Shown here: positions 20,626 to 31,960 of the stretch, piece by piece
How the letters are laid out: every line of letters starts with the position of its first letter
How positions within the stretch are numbered: the first letter of the stretch is position 1
Assembly: GCF_021130785.1 (NCBI RefSeq)
Contig: NW_025776225.1
Span: forward strand, 147,040 to 211,039
Source: Homalodisca vitripennis
Taxonomy: Eukaryota; Arthropoda; Insecta; Hemiptera; Cicadellidae
DNA length: 64,000 bases
Direction: 5' to 3'
The notes under the pieces: generated by a model
Database searches by the model: none
The model's input: the letters and a program-made list of their open reading frames with translations, nothing else
What the model was told of the DNA's origin: nothing
Position numbers and translations under genes: made by a program

Positions 20626-21463
20626 AATGTCCTGATAGGTGTGTTTTCTCGCGGTCTTGGAGTAATTTAGTCCGAATATCTATGTCTTTCAATCCACGAA
20701 TAAACTGTAACTTGAGAAATAAGTCTGCAACTGATTTACCGCAACCACAATTGAAGTTACAGTTAATTGTCATCTTCTTGAGAGCCACCGAGAATTCACT
20801 AACTGATTCATGTTCTTGTTGAGTCCGTGAAATGAATTTATGCTGCAAGGCCCACTGGCTTGGTTGCGGGTCGATAAAATCCTTAAGAAGCTGTACCAAC
20901 TCGTCGTAATCTTTATCTAACGGGTCGTTGGGAGCACAAATATCGTACAGTTGTTGGTGCAGTTGGGGAGTGAGAGCATGTAGCAATGTGTAAACTTTAG
21001 TTTTATCATCAGCTCTTTGATTCTTTAGTTGTAAAAATACTTCTAATCTTCTCACAAAATTTGAAATGGTTTCATCAGGGTGGTAGGGATTGAAATTTAT
21101 ATTCCCTGAAGTGTAGTTTGAAACCGTACAAACAGCTTCACTTGGAGATGAAGTAGATGTAATGTTTGTGTCTTTGAGATTGTGTACCATTTCTTGTAAT
21201 TTTGTTGTAAGGTTTAAATACTCATCCTCCACATTACATCTGTATTCTATTTCATGTTCTAAATAGTTTTCATCTGTCAAACAATCAATGCCATTCTGAA
21301 CCTGCTTGTAACGTTCCCAGTATTCAGTCACAGCCTTGATTTTTATATTTAGTTCGGTTAATGTAGGGTTACCTTCAGCAAGTCTTTTGCCCTTTGAAAA
21401 TTGGCCCTTAATAATAGATCGAGCTTTTTTTAGTTTTTGTAACTCTTCTTCTTCTTTAGTCAT
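20573..21463 (-). pseudogene. LTR element gag, capsid part
   Basis: The ATG at 21,463 is 16 bp from the primer-binding site, giving MTKEEEELQKLKKARSIIKG. An N-terminal helical region is followed by the retrotransposon gag capsid-like domain (NPYHPDETISNFVRRLEVFL; WALQHKFISRTQQEHESVSE; LKLQFIRGLKDIDIRTKLL). It forms the virus-like particle. The frame is lost after QDREKTH near 20,640. The leader between primer site and gag is unusually short. Confidence 0.9.
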
Positions 21464-21478
21464 TTCTCCTTCTTTTTA

Positions 21479-21489
21479 CCTCGTCGCCA
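21479..21489 (-). promoter_or_regulatory. primer-binding site, tRNA-Ser type
   Basis: The minus strand reads TGGCGACGAGG one base inside the 5' LTR. This is complementary to a tRNA 3' end CCTCGTCGCCA, which fits insect tRNA-Ser(GCT) as I know it. Mag elements are known to use tRNA-Ser. Confidence 0.8.
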
Positions 21490-21490
21490 C

Positions 21491-21645
21491 TGTTAAATTA
21501 CTAAACTTATAAAAATAAGAAATAAACTGTAATCTGCCATAACATTGAATTGTATTTTCAGAACCACATTTTTTAAAACATAAACAAAAAACATCTGATG
21601 GATTAATTATAAAAGGCAAAATTAAATCAATCATATGTATCAATA
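21491..21645 (-). repeat. 5' LTR (155 bp)
   Basis: Carries promoter and polyadenylation functions for the element (family knowledge). One mismatch to the 3' LTR. Confidence 0.95.
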
Positions 21646-21650
21646 GTAAG

Positions 21651-21800
21651 ATATCTCTAAAAAAACCTAACTGATCTATTGGCTTTAAATTTTGCATGAA
21701 GCTTCATATCTAAACAGGCAACACTGAGTTCGATGATACTGCATGTTACTCCATGGGATTTGGTGGCTGAGCATTGCTGAACATTGTTACATTGGTCTTA
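21651..21800. repeat. right part of the dispersed repeat split by the LTR element
   Basis: AACACTGAGTTCGATGAT, GCATGTTACTCCATGG and TTACATTGGTCTTATGGGT align in order with 58,750-58,830 (AACACTGAGTTAGATGAT, GCATGTCACTACATGG, TTACATTAGTCTCATGGGT). Together with 17,140-17,200 this is one copy of a non-coding dispersed family. Confidence 0.65.
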
Positions 21801-22382
21801 TGGGTTATAATTACAACAATAAAAACAGTAAATAATTTTGTAAACAATTTGTATACACTCATATGAGACATTTAAACGTTACATATAAACAATTTTACCT
21901 TATTTTAAGTGCACTCCTGCGATGTAGTATTTTCCCTTCCTATCCCAAACTTTTATTACTTCAACACTGATATGAAACTTAACTCAACGAATAACAAAAT
22001 ACATGTATCGTGTGGCAAGGTATCTTGAGAAAGAATTAATCTGTAGGTTTTATATTATTCATGACATGTCATATCTGTGTAGAGAAGAATAAGTTCTATG
22101 ATTGTCCGTGGAGGTTTGATGGACACCATTAACGTCATTACTCAGTAGGCTGAATAAAAGTTTTCTTTATTTGCCGGGTATTATCTACTACATTTTTCAA
22201 CATTCATCTCATTTTTGCTCGTCTCTGTATCCCCCGGGGTCTTTGTCTAAGAGGCAATGGTAGCTTAAGACTACGGTTTTTGAAAGAAAACATACACAGC
22301 AAAATATTTCAACTACCAATCAAACCATCAAAACTTTTTGAATACACAGCATCCTACGACTAAGCAAACACTATAGATACAA
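21801..22382. other. gene-less AT-rich DNA
   Basis: No gene, repeat or RNA recognised. Confidence 0.4.
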
Positions 22383-22578
22383 ATTTAATAAAAGTTAAAA
22401 GTCGTTTGACAGGTATTTGGTCCTCCAATTATGTGTCAGTTTACGTACTTAAGCACATATGTGGCAGAAACTGTCAAAAACATAATTATTAAAAACAAGG
22501 ACTCTATGGTTTAATGGTAGCATACTCGAATCGTAAGTAAGAGATCCGCATTTGAGTCCTGTTGAACCAATTATACAC
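22383..22578 (+). repeat. tRNA-like pol III element, copy A
   Basis: The upstream part (AAGTCGTTTGACAGGTATTTGG) matches copy C in reverse (AAGTCATTTGACAGGTATTT). The tRNA-like part at 22,499-22,570 has an A box TGGTTTAATGG and a decayed B box (TTTGAGTCCTG). The element is a degenerate copy of the family described under copies B and C. Not a functional tRNA. Confidence 0.65.
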
Positions 22579-24179
22579 ATATTATATAATTTTAGGATAG
22601 CTTGTCATTCCAATCAAACAGTTTGCATACAAGTTTATCAAGAGTATTTTTATTACTGCACATAATTATTCACTTAGAGATATATGAGACAGCTAAAGAA
22701 AATTATCACGTGTGTTTGTAAATTTGCCATAAACCTGAGTAGTTACATAAACATGAATTTATGTCAATCACATGAAACAGTCAACATAAAAATAAATAGT
22801 GAATTAGTCAGTAAACGGCTTCTTGTGAAGGCTTTTATAACAACATCAAGATTACAACATGTAATCGTATTTTAGGTAACGTATAAAGATAGATAAAATG
22901 ATCCGCTTACTGGTTTGGTCCTCTTTCCCCGGCTGATGTAATCATCTCAATCAGCCGGTCGTGACAGGACTGATAAACACAATCAGCAGCAGCACATCTC
23001 TGATATCGGTTGTGACGTAGTATTTCCACGACTGATACCTGGGCGGGTAATGGAACTAAAGTTTGTAAAATGTGGAGAGTCCAAGTAAAATAAGTGTTTT
23101 AGTTTCCTTTAATTCCTTTGCCATACAAATCTTAGATTAAAAACAATTAAGTTTTTGATTTTAGTTTAAACATTTAAATGTGCTACTCTGAGTAAAAGTG
23201 ACTCCATGGAAAATGGCCTTCTTTTGTTAAAGCACCTGTTTTAATAAAAATATAAAATATTCTCACAACTTTTCGGTAATTTTGACATATTTTACCAAAT
23301 CTTATCAGTAAAGCTTATTAGTAACCAAATCGCTCATAAATCAAATTTACATTTCACAGAGCTAATTTTTAATTTAAAGATACTATTCATTTACACAATA
23401 ACAATACCAATATAATTTTTGTAACACTTGCCACGTTAGTATACATAATTAGTAGTAAAAATAAAATATAAATATTAAAATTATTACTTTTACTGTAGGA
23501 ATAAAAAATCTATGTTTATTGACGTTTTATTTATAACAGCTACAAGCATAATAGCATGAAAGTTGAAAAAAAACTTTCACGACACAAGAGGCCGGTGAAC
23601 AGTGAGGCACGTGGGGCGGGAGTTTGGGGAGACCCAATCTGATTATCTGATTCATTTTTTCGGTGTTTATTGCATTTTTCGAGCTTAGAGATTCAAATAG
23701 GAACATTCGAAAACTTGTAGTGCTCTTATTATTGCTTGAAGCATGATATCTGCAACATCTGCTAATCAACTAATATATTCTATTGGATAGGAAATAACAA
23801 ACAATTTAATATTTTAATATGTAGAACGATATAGTCACGTACGTTAGATATAGAGTACTAAGAGTGAGGTTTTTAGTTGGTGTTCTGTACCGTAGATTAC
23901 AGACAGTCTCTCTCTCCCCTCTCTCCAACCCCTCTCTCCCACTATTCAAAAAGGATATTCACCCCTCTCCACCACTCCCTCTCCATTATACCTCTCCCTC
24001 CCTCCCTCTACAAAATATATAATGAAAAAACAAATTTCTAGTTGGTATGAATTCATAAATAACAAATAATTATAATTTCATGTCAATGGAATTGGAACAT
24101 AATTTTAACGTCTATTACTATAAGTTTAGTTTTCTTATATCTAATTATAGCTTTATATTAACTAGTGAGTCAATTTCGT
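22579..24179. other. gene-less DNA with a hairpin and a CT-rich tract
   Basis: Includes a perfect 9 bp inverted repeat CCGGCTGAT..ATCAGCCGG at 22,929-22,958 and a pyrimidine-rich low-complexity tract (CTCTCTCCC runs) at about 23,905-24,010. No coding content recognised. Confidence 0.45.
23905..24010. repeat. pyrimidine-rich low-complexity tract
   Basis: Long runs of C/T such as CTCTCTCTCCCCTCTCTCC and CCTCCCTCCCTC. Confidence 0.85.
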
Positions 24180-26505
24180 CTTAAATAACATTATTATTCC
24201 GTTTGGCCAAGGCCAAGAGGCTATAATTACAGGACAACAAATCGAGAGGGAGCCCAAAATTAATAAAACAATAAGAGACATAAGGCCTAGCAACATTGCT
24301 CTCCTAAACACCTCTCTTTTTAAAGAACAATGGTACTTTCTAAATTCAAGCCAAACAGTAGAACAGCAGTTCCAGGCATTCAATAATTGCCTAAATTTTC
24401 ATCTAAATCTATGCTGTCCTACAAAAACAATTAAAATATGCCAAAAAAAGACAAGAAATACTTGGATCACGAAAGGAATATTGGTTTCAAGAGACAAACT
24501 AAAATTCCTTTCCGAAATTTATAGATCAGATTCAAATGAAAATTTCAAAATTTATTACCGAAACTACAAAAGAATTTACCGAAAAGTGATTCAAGCCGCG
24601 AAATCATATGATGTCTCAAAAAAAATTCTTTCTTCTAAAAATGTTTCTAAAACTGTTTGGGACATTATTAACAATAAAAATAAAGCTCACAAACAGATCA
24701 AAATTAAAATTGGAGATACCTTGGTGCAGGATGAAGCTGGGATCGCCCATGAGTTTAGTAGATTTTTTGCGTCTGTTGATTGTGGGCGAGGTCCTCGACC
24801 GTCACAGCCCCAGGTTAATCACGCGCGAAGACGTAGTCCAGTAAAATCAATGATACTGGCACCTGTACTTGAGGAAGAGTTGGAAAAAATTGTTCAGCAA
24901 CTCCCGGCCAAAAAATCAACCGATATAAATTTATTGTCCATGTGGATCTTGAAAAAATGTGCCAAGCATATTGTGAGCCCTCTGACTCAATTGGTAAATC
25001 TGTCTTTTCAAACAGGAGTTTTCCCCTCCCTCCTGAAAAATGCTAAAGTACACCCCATTTTCAAAAAAGATGACCCATGCTCCCTTAACAATTATCGGCC
25101 TGTCCAATTTGGCTTCAGAACGGGAAAATCGACGGTAGACGCTGTGGTGAGTCTGGTCTAAATGGTTTTAGAGGGGTTAGAGTGTCGGAATCCCACCATA
25201 AGTGTGTTTCTCGACTTATCCAAAGCATTCGACTGTGTTGACCATAATACACTTCTTGACAAACTTGAATCTCATGGCATTCGAGGTGTGCCCTGCTGTG
25301 GATTAAATCATTTCTAAGCCATAGAACACAGACTGTCCAAATTACAAATCAACTTTCAAGTCCATTGGATTTGAGATATGGAGTTCCCCAAGGCTCCATC
25401 CTCAGTCCAATCCTTTTTCTGGTCTATGTCAATGACATCGAGTAATCACTTCTGTACGGGAATTTCGTGCAGTATGCTGATGACACGACTCTCTGTTTTA
25501 ACGATAAATCAAAAGAAGTTTTGGAACAAAAAGCTTTTGTTGACCTTAACAATTGCGTCCAAAACTTTCATAGCCTCAACCTCACAACAAATTCCACAAA
25601 ATCTAATTTTCTGAATTTCGCCCTGCGACCAATGGACGTTGGGTGTAGGCCTTTCGTCATGCTGGGAGACTCCACATTAGAAGAAGTTTACTCCTCTAAA
25701 TTCCTTGGTATATACCTTGATCGAGGTTTGACATGGAATGTTCACATTTATTCAGTTTGTTCAAAATTAGCATCTGTCGTTTATGTTTTAAGATCTTTAG
25801 CCAAATACTGCCCAAGTCAGGTTCTGATGGCGGCGTATTACGGCCTGATTTACCCACATCTTTCCTACGGAGTGATTTTGTGGGGAGCTTGCTCAAACAA
25901 TCAAATTTTGAGAGTTTTCAGACTTCAAAAGAAAGCGATTAGAACAATCGCCAACATGAACTTCAGAGAGTCGTGTAGACCAGCTTTCAAAAAATTGCAG
26001 CTGTTGACCCTGCCATGTCTCTATATCTTGGAGGCAGTTTTATTCTGTAAGTCAAAATGTGCCCTGACTAGGGGCCGTGACGTGCATGAATATGAAACGA
26101 GAGGCAGAGACAACTACCGTACTGGGCGACACAGAACGGTGGTTTATGAACACCTGCCCTCGCAGGCAGGTGTCCGTTTCATCAACAGTTTGCCGGATTC
26201 CATGAAAAACGTACAAACGCCCAAGGCGTTAAAAACTCGTCTGAAGCGCTTTTTAGCGTCTAAAGCATTCTATAGCGTCGACAAGTTTTTGAATTATAGT
26301 TGGGAGACCTCCAATCTAGAAGACTGACACTGGCGTTGGCAGTGGAGAGAATTGGCGAGTAAGTGGTATGGATGAAAGTAACGATTGTATGTCTGAATGT
26401 GGTATTGTGAACGAATGTAAAAATTATAGATTTATTCGGTATGAATTTTGCCACATAATTGTAATATTATCAACGGCAATAAAAGACTTGACTTTGACTT
26501 TGATG
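24180..26505 (+). mobile_element. 5'-truncated jockey-like LINE
   Basis: Begins within the endonuclease-RT linker of ORF2, contains a broken reverse transcriptase and ends with a 3' UTR, GCAATAAAAGACTTGACTTT and a short (TTGAC)-type tail. No ORF1 or endonuclease active site is present. Its RT C-terminus is closely related to the insert at 13,270-13,763, but the tails differ ((TTGAC)n against (ATT)n), so they are related subfamilies. Confidence 0.88.
24300..26327 (+). pseudogene. LINE ORF2 reverse transcriptase, internally deleted and frameshifted
   Basis: Open from before TWITKGILVSRDKLKFLSEI to 25,161, covering the linker and RT fingers (LPAKKSTDINLLSMWILKKC, then VHPIFKKDDPCSLNNYRPV). NYRPV is followed at once by QFGFRTGKST, although these motifs are normally about 40 residues apart. 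Roughly 120 bp are therefore missing at about 25,106. After a stop, further frames give [39 protein letters not shown] and the catalytic QYADDTTLCF. The final open frame (25,467-26,327) holds the thumb and C-terminal domain through ETRGRDNYRTGRHRTVVYEH to a TGA. Enzymatically dead. Confidence 0.88.
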
Positions 26506-29500
26506 TCTGAATTGTTCAACATAAGCTGTTGAAAGTGAACATGTTTAACGTAAACTTACTCATTTGTGTATACACTCAGTAGCTTGAATATTCAAACATG
26601 AAAATGTAATAAGTCTTAGAAAATGTTTCTGAAAAATACTAAAAATGCTTAAAGGTCAATGAAGGATGATAGTTAGAAAATAGTTTGTAAATAGGTATTT
26701 CTATGGTATTCACATTTAATTTAGGCGCCTTTGATTTATATGATTTTAATATTTACAATTATTTATATATTTTTAAATTTTAATTTGGCCGTTAGAGCTT
26801 TACTTCGACTATCAGAGCCTACTGATTACAATAACCGTGAAAAGCCACCAAAGTGTGCTGCTGATTATTTTAGATCTTAATCCCCTAATGGTTTCTTAAA
26901 ATGCAAGTGTTTTATTGGAGGAGGAAAATATAAGTTACCCTACTTTACTTTAATAACGTGTTCAGACTTTCTGAATAAATAATGAAACTGCGTACTTGTG
27001 TGTTTACGAGGGAACTGAAATTTTAATTTTTATATTAAGTTCGAATGAGGATGTGGGCTGAAGTAAACTAACCGCAATCTATAACTGTACAACCATTGTA
27101 CAACCAAAATCTATATAAATGCAATAAATTAGTGAAATTATCTGGACAAACAGAAACAACCATCTCTGAAAAAGGTAGACAGCTCATATTTTCTCGTGTT
27201 ACAATGAAAGTATATTCATCTAATTCAGTCATAATTTACCTAAAGGATTTTCACTAAAGGACTTAAACTGAGAGATAAAAATTGGTAATAAATATTTAAA
27301 ACGGGTGGCAAGAGATAAACATTAGAATTCCAGACTTGTACCTAACTGACACTCCGTAAAATCAAATGGCTCCCCATTGTCTCTTGCATTCACTGCGGTC
27401 TGAAATGTCTGAATGGCCAGCCATTAGCGCTTCCCTACGCTAAACTCGACTACAGCGTTCGCAAATTATTGCAATCATTCACTTATTTAAAACGTATTTT
27501 TAATTTTTTTGATTCCAATCTCTTCACGATATAAGTTCAAATTAATGCATCTCTCGAGATTTCTTGTATTTAAATTGCCTTAGACAATTAATTGACGATT
27601 TATGAAGAGATTATGAGTGTGCATTTCGAAAAGAAAATTTTGTGACCACCTCCGTACTACATGAAAGTGCTAGATTTTGAACGTCCTTCTATGGTTTTCA
27701 TTCGTTTAACCCATTATTCTTAACTTTTAGATTAAATACATGGTTGATATATTTCAGTTGAAACGCAAAACCATTAAATATAATAACTTAGTCAAACCTG
27801 GTGATTGGATTGTATAGTACCTTAATCTTAAAATACTAAGCAAAACAATAATCAGTGATTAGTGAATAATATATTATAAAGGGTAAAAAGTAATAATATA
27901 ATTTTGAAATTAAAAATTTGAATGGAGTCTCGGGACTGACCGACAGAAGTGACAACTACTTATAACGGGCTGTTATTGTTATAATTTAAAATAATATGAG
28001 AAACTCAATTCTCAACATAAACAAAGTGTTATATTTTTTTATGTTATACATTATTTTTGTAATATTTTTATATATCATACATCACTAACTTCTAAATATT
28101 AAGGTAATAAGAATTTTTACATGGTTATTATTATAATTTGTACTAGTTTCTGTAATTTGGTCAGTATAATTTTCCTAATGTCCTAAACAATTACTTCATT
28201 TTTATTGTCATTACATTGTAAAAATTATGGGTTATTAATAACTTATATAAGAAATAAAAAATCAGGAATAAAATCTTGCTACATAAATTGTAATCACAGG
28301 ATCTATTTTTTTTCAATATCTCGTTATAATTTTGTTTCTATCGTTTGACATAATGATTCAATGTAAAGGATAAAAGTCAATTGATGGTTTTGACGTTTTA
28401 TTCAGTAAACTTTGTATTTAAATCTGTTTTTATGTAACTAATGTTTTATGTGAATGTAAAGTAAGACCCAATTCAATTGAGTTGAAGATATAACTGTAAT
28501 CAACAGAAAGACTAATTCTCCTCCAGGATTAAATTACACTACAGCTTTTTTTAGCTATAAAGAATTTAATGAATTTTCTTGTAACCCTTTTTTTAAGTCT
28601 CGTCAGGACGAAACTAGTTGAACTGGAATAGGAATGTATATTAACCGTGCTGAAATTCAATTCAGAACTGATGAGCTATAAATGCTGCTAATAAATGATG
28701 CAGTAATTTTATAAATTTTACGTTTATGTACGTGGATTCACTAATAAATAAATTACTAGTCATAGATATATTAAAATCAGTATTTAACAAATATTTTAGT
28801 CTATTTGCAATGATTGTGTAGCGTAGAAAGTTTTGCATTTTAAGTCATCGTCAGCTTTTAAATCGGAGCTTAAAAACGTATCCTGAAAAATTCTATAACC
28901 AAGAAAGGTCCGCAGAAGAAAGAATATATCCAGACGATTTGATGTTTCGGAAGAAATATAATAATATGACTCAGTTAATATGAGTTAACTAATCGAGCAG
29001 TTAAAAAATAAAATCATTGTAAAACTATACCAGATTAGAAAAGCATTTCGTTACTTTCTTATCATAAATAATATTGTATGGTATTTTGTTTTATATTCTC
29101 TTTTAATTCTCTCCTGAAAGATTGTTCATTACGGTCAACTTTTGTTACTGCTGATAAGATTTTTATGTAAACCGATTGTTTAATTTTCTTAAAGCTGTCA
29201 TTAAGTTTGAAATAATATGGAAAACATAAACATACGTGACGCGAAACGAAAGTTTTCCCCATGTACAACATACATCCATAGCCCACCAAAAGAAGAAGTC
29301 ACGTCAACAAGAAGCGACAGCTATCTCTCACTAGCACGCCCGAATAAACCACTGAACGGAGAAATGCCCTGAAATCAAAATGGGCGCGTAGTTCCACCCC
29401 TAGCGACTACAAAGCGATCAAGCTTGACGTTCCGTGACGCGAAACGAAAAATTCTTCTCTTGCAAAACATACATCTATAGCCCGCAAAAAACGTATTCAT

Positions 29501-31249
29501 TTCTCAAAGTCCATAAATTTAATTTTACACTCTAAATGTATATTTAGTCGTAGGCTATTACGCTTTATTTATGGAACTTGACCGCTAAAAGTTTAAACGA
29601 CTACGATTACAAAATCTGTTTTATTACAATTCAAAAGTAATTTGTTAAAAACTGCTTCTTATAATGATTTGGACCGAAACTTTAATCGCTTTTAATAGCA
29701 CCATTCTCTTTCGCACGTAGAATGTATATTTTAAGTACAAACACAAAGTTTCCCATCATTCGGTCTGGACAGACGAAGTATTGGGTATGAGTCTAACTCA
29801 AGGAGTAGCTCTAAAATTCATTAAAATCTCTAAGAATATGTTTATTATTTTAGGGAGGAACATTTTAAAAACCGAATATAATTAAATTTTTCGATGAAAC
29901 ATTACATCTTAGTACTCACTATGGATGAAGAGTGTCCGAGAAGTGATATATTCATAGTATCTAACTTTCTGTTTTAGTTATAAGAAAATACATCATATCT
30001 CATTTATATTAATACTAGGGATTATTCAAAATTACTGCATCGTTACTCAACTGCTGTAATGTTCAATTTACATAATAAAATCTACTCTATAACGCCATCT
30101 TTACTGTTTTAAACATCTATCTACTGTATTTCAAAAACATTTTACTGTAGTTGATTAAAAACATTTTTTAATTTTATCTTAAGTAGCTATTAAAAAGGGC
30201 TGTATCTATGAATGGATTACTACTCGAGAAATTTTAGCTGTTCGAATAATTTATATATAGGAGATTATTCACACTTTCCACAAACAAACAATATTAGAAA
30301 ATAAATTAAATACAACTAAATTAAAATCATAAACTATTTAAGATGTTATATTTTGCGGAGTTTGATTTTATTGAAGATTGCTTAGGAAAATATACATCTC
30401 TTTTGTATAATAAGCCTCATAGAATTAACCAAATGTATAGCGATGTAGGAATAGAACTTGAACGGTAAAATGATAAAGGTATTGTAAAGTGTATACCGTT
30501 TGTAGGCCTAGTACGTCTCGAGGTCACCAGAGAGTGCCTCTATGATGATTTTGGAATTTTGGAAGCACTAAGTAGCCTTTACCGCTGTGATTATCTTTTC
30601 ACTTATATAGGATAGAAAATACAATTCATAATTGCTATAACTATGCATCGCTCACCAATAATATATAAGAGATATAATAGTTAGGCCTACTTCATGTCTT
30701 AGATTAACTATAAACCTAACGAAGAGTTAAAATTTCAGATCTCAATACTGAGTATTGCTGATTTCTTGTGTCACGGAATAATGACAAATTCTGTAACAAC
30801 ATCATGTTTCATTCACAACAATTTTGTAAACCAGATTAAACAAAGAATATAAAATAATTTTGGTAAATACATTTTTAAAACGTAATTATGGTTTAAACTT
30901 TGAACGTGTTAGATAATTGTTTATAATACAATATTTTGACGATCACAAACTCAGCGAGTTGATAAATAATTTAACTAATCTGTTAAGTAAAAATTAAACA
31001 ACAGTTAAAATAAATAATAACAAATTCCTTCACTTCTTGCAAGTCGTATATCTCCTGCACCACCTGTAAAATATTTTTAAATAAAAAATCCTCTGTTAAG
31101 AGGTTAAAAATACAATTTAAAAATCTCTGTGAATAAATGTATACTTTATTTTGAATGTGCTAACATCACTGAGTATAACTGAAAACGTTGGGGGCAGAAA
31201 AAAGGAGTGTGTGGAAATTTAAAGACTGCCAGGTAAAGCCGGAATCAAT
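26506..31249. other. gene-less AT-rich DNA
   Basis: About 4.7 kb without recognisable genes. Small features: a locally GC-richer stretch at 27,340-27,470 and a direct repeat pair at 29,235-29,290 and 29,433-29,486 (CGTGACGCGAAACGAAA..ACATACATC.ATAGCCC). Confidence 0.45.
29235..29486. repeat. direct repeat pair, about 55 bp, 198 bp apart
   Basis: CGTGACGCGAAACGAAA at 29,235 and 29,433 is followed in both by a diverged segment ending ACATACATC(C/T)ATAGCCC. Non-coding; could be a duplicated part of a dispersed element. Confidence 0.6.
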
Positions 31250-31960
31250 CGGGTCAGGTAACTCCGTTGATTCTAATCTTATCCCTAAGCTACATGAGAA
31301 ATATTTGAGAAAAATGGAAAGTACTATTTAGGAATAATTGGCCATTCATGCTAATGATTTATCAAATGAAATAAACAGTTTTGAACAATCTTTGGAGTTT
31401 TTTCTAACAAAATTGATACATATGAATAAAGTGCCAGGACCTTCCACAACAAATTAAAAACCGTAGACGATTATCATGCTGAAATTGTTAAACAAAATAT
31501 AGCCCTTTCTAAAGAAGTCCGTTTTTAAAAACAGATGCTTGAAAATTTGGATCAATACAATAGGAATTGTAATATTCAGATATATGGTGTTCCCGAATTG
31601 GAGAAGGAAACAATGCCTGAAAATATTCAGGACCCTATAGATTTCATTGAAGATATTCAAGCATGCCATAGAGTTTCTATGAAGAACAAAACAGTTATAA
31701 AACCAATTGTGGTTTAGTTTGTAAACAGGAAAAAAGCAATTTAGTGTTGGCCAAAGCTAGGGAAAATAGGGATCGCCTAAAGTCTACTGCTTTTGTGAAT
31801 AATGTATTACAGGCTAAAGGTATTATTTGTTAAGTGTGATCATACTAGCAGGACCAGTAGTTGTGACCTTTGAAAATGATTTAGAAAGGATGATCAAGGG
31901 AGGAAGAGGAACCTAAGGAACCTAAATATATTTTAAACTGTACCTAGTGGACAGACTGTA
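31250..31960 (+). pseudogene. LINE ORF1-like fragment
   Basis: Frame 31,535-31,717 reads MLENLDQYNRNCNIQIYGVP, ENIQDPIDFIEDIQACHRVS and NKTVIKPIVV, then after a stop FVNRKKSNLVLAKARENRDR. The order (N..I.I.GVPE, then I..CHR.., then KP.IV.FV.R) is typical of LINE ORF1 proteins with an RRM-like RNA-binding core. Upstream in-frame fragments (SFEQSLEFF, DDYHAEIVKQN, SKEVRF) look like the coiled-coil part. The continuation to ORF2 is not visible. Broken by stops and probably a dead fragment. Confidence 0.7.

Larger units (their letters stand above)
17201..21645 (-). mobile_element. Mag-like Ty3/gypsy LTR retrotransposon
   Basis: A 4,445 bp element with LTRs at both ends, flanked by the 5 bp direct duplication GTAAG (17,196-17,200 and 21,646-21,650). 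The coding strand is minus: gag with two CCHC zinc knuckles, then protease, reverse transcriptase, RNase H and integrase. The order PR-RT-RH-IN defines Ty3/gypsy. Short LTRs, two zinc knuckles and a tRNA-Ser primer site suggest the Mag lineage. The LTRs differ at one position (G at 17,217, T at 21,507), so insertion was recent. The coding region is nevertheless split among six overlapping frames; several breaks coincide with homopolymers. Confidence 0.93.

Noticed and set aside
24608..24844. Second open frame inside the LINE
   Set aside because: It is an out-of-frame shadow of the reverse transcriptase frame.
28598..28615. GTCTCGTCAGGACGAAAC resembling part of a hammerhead ribozyme
   Set aside because: The conserved CUGANGA strand and the required helices are not present around it on either strand.
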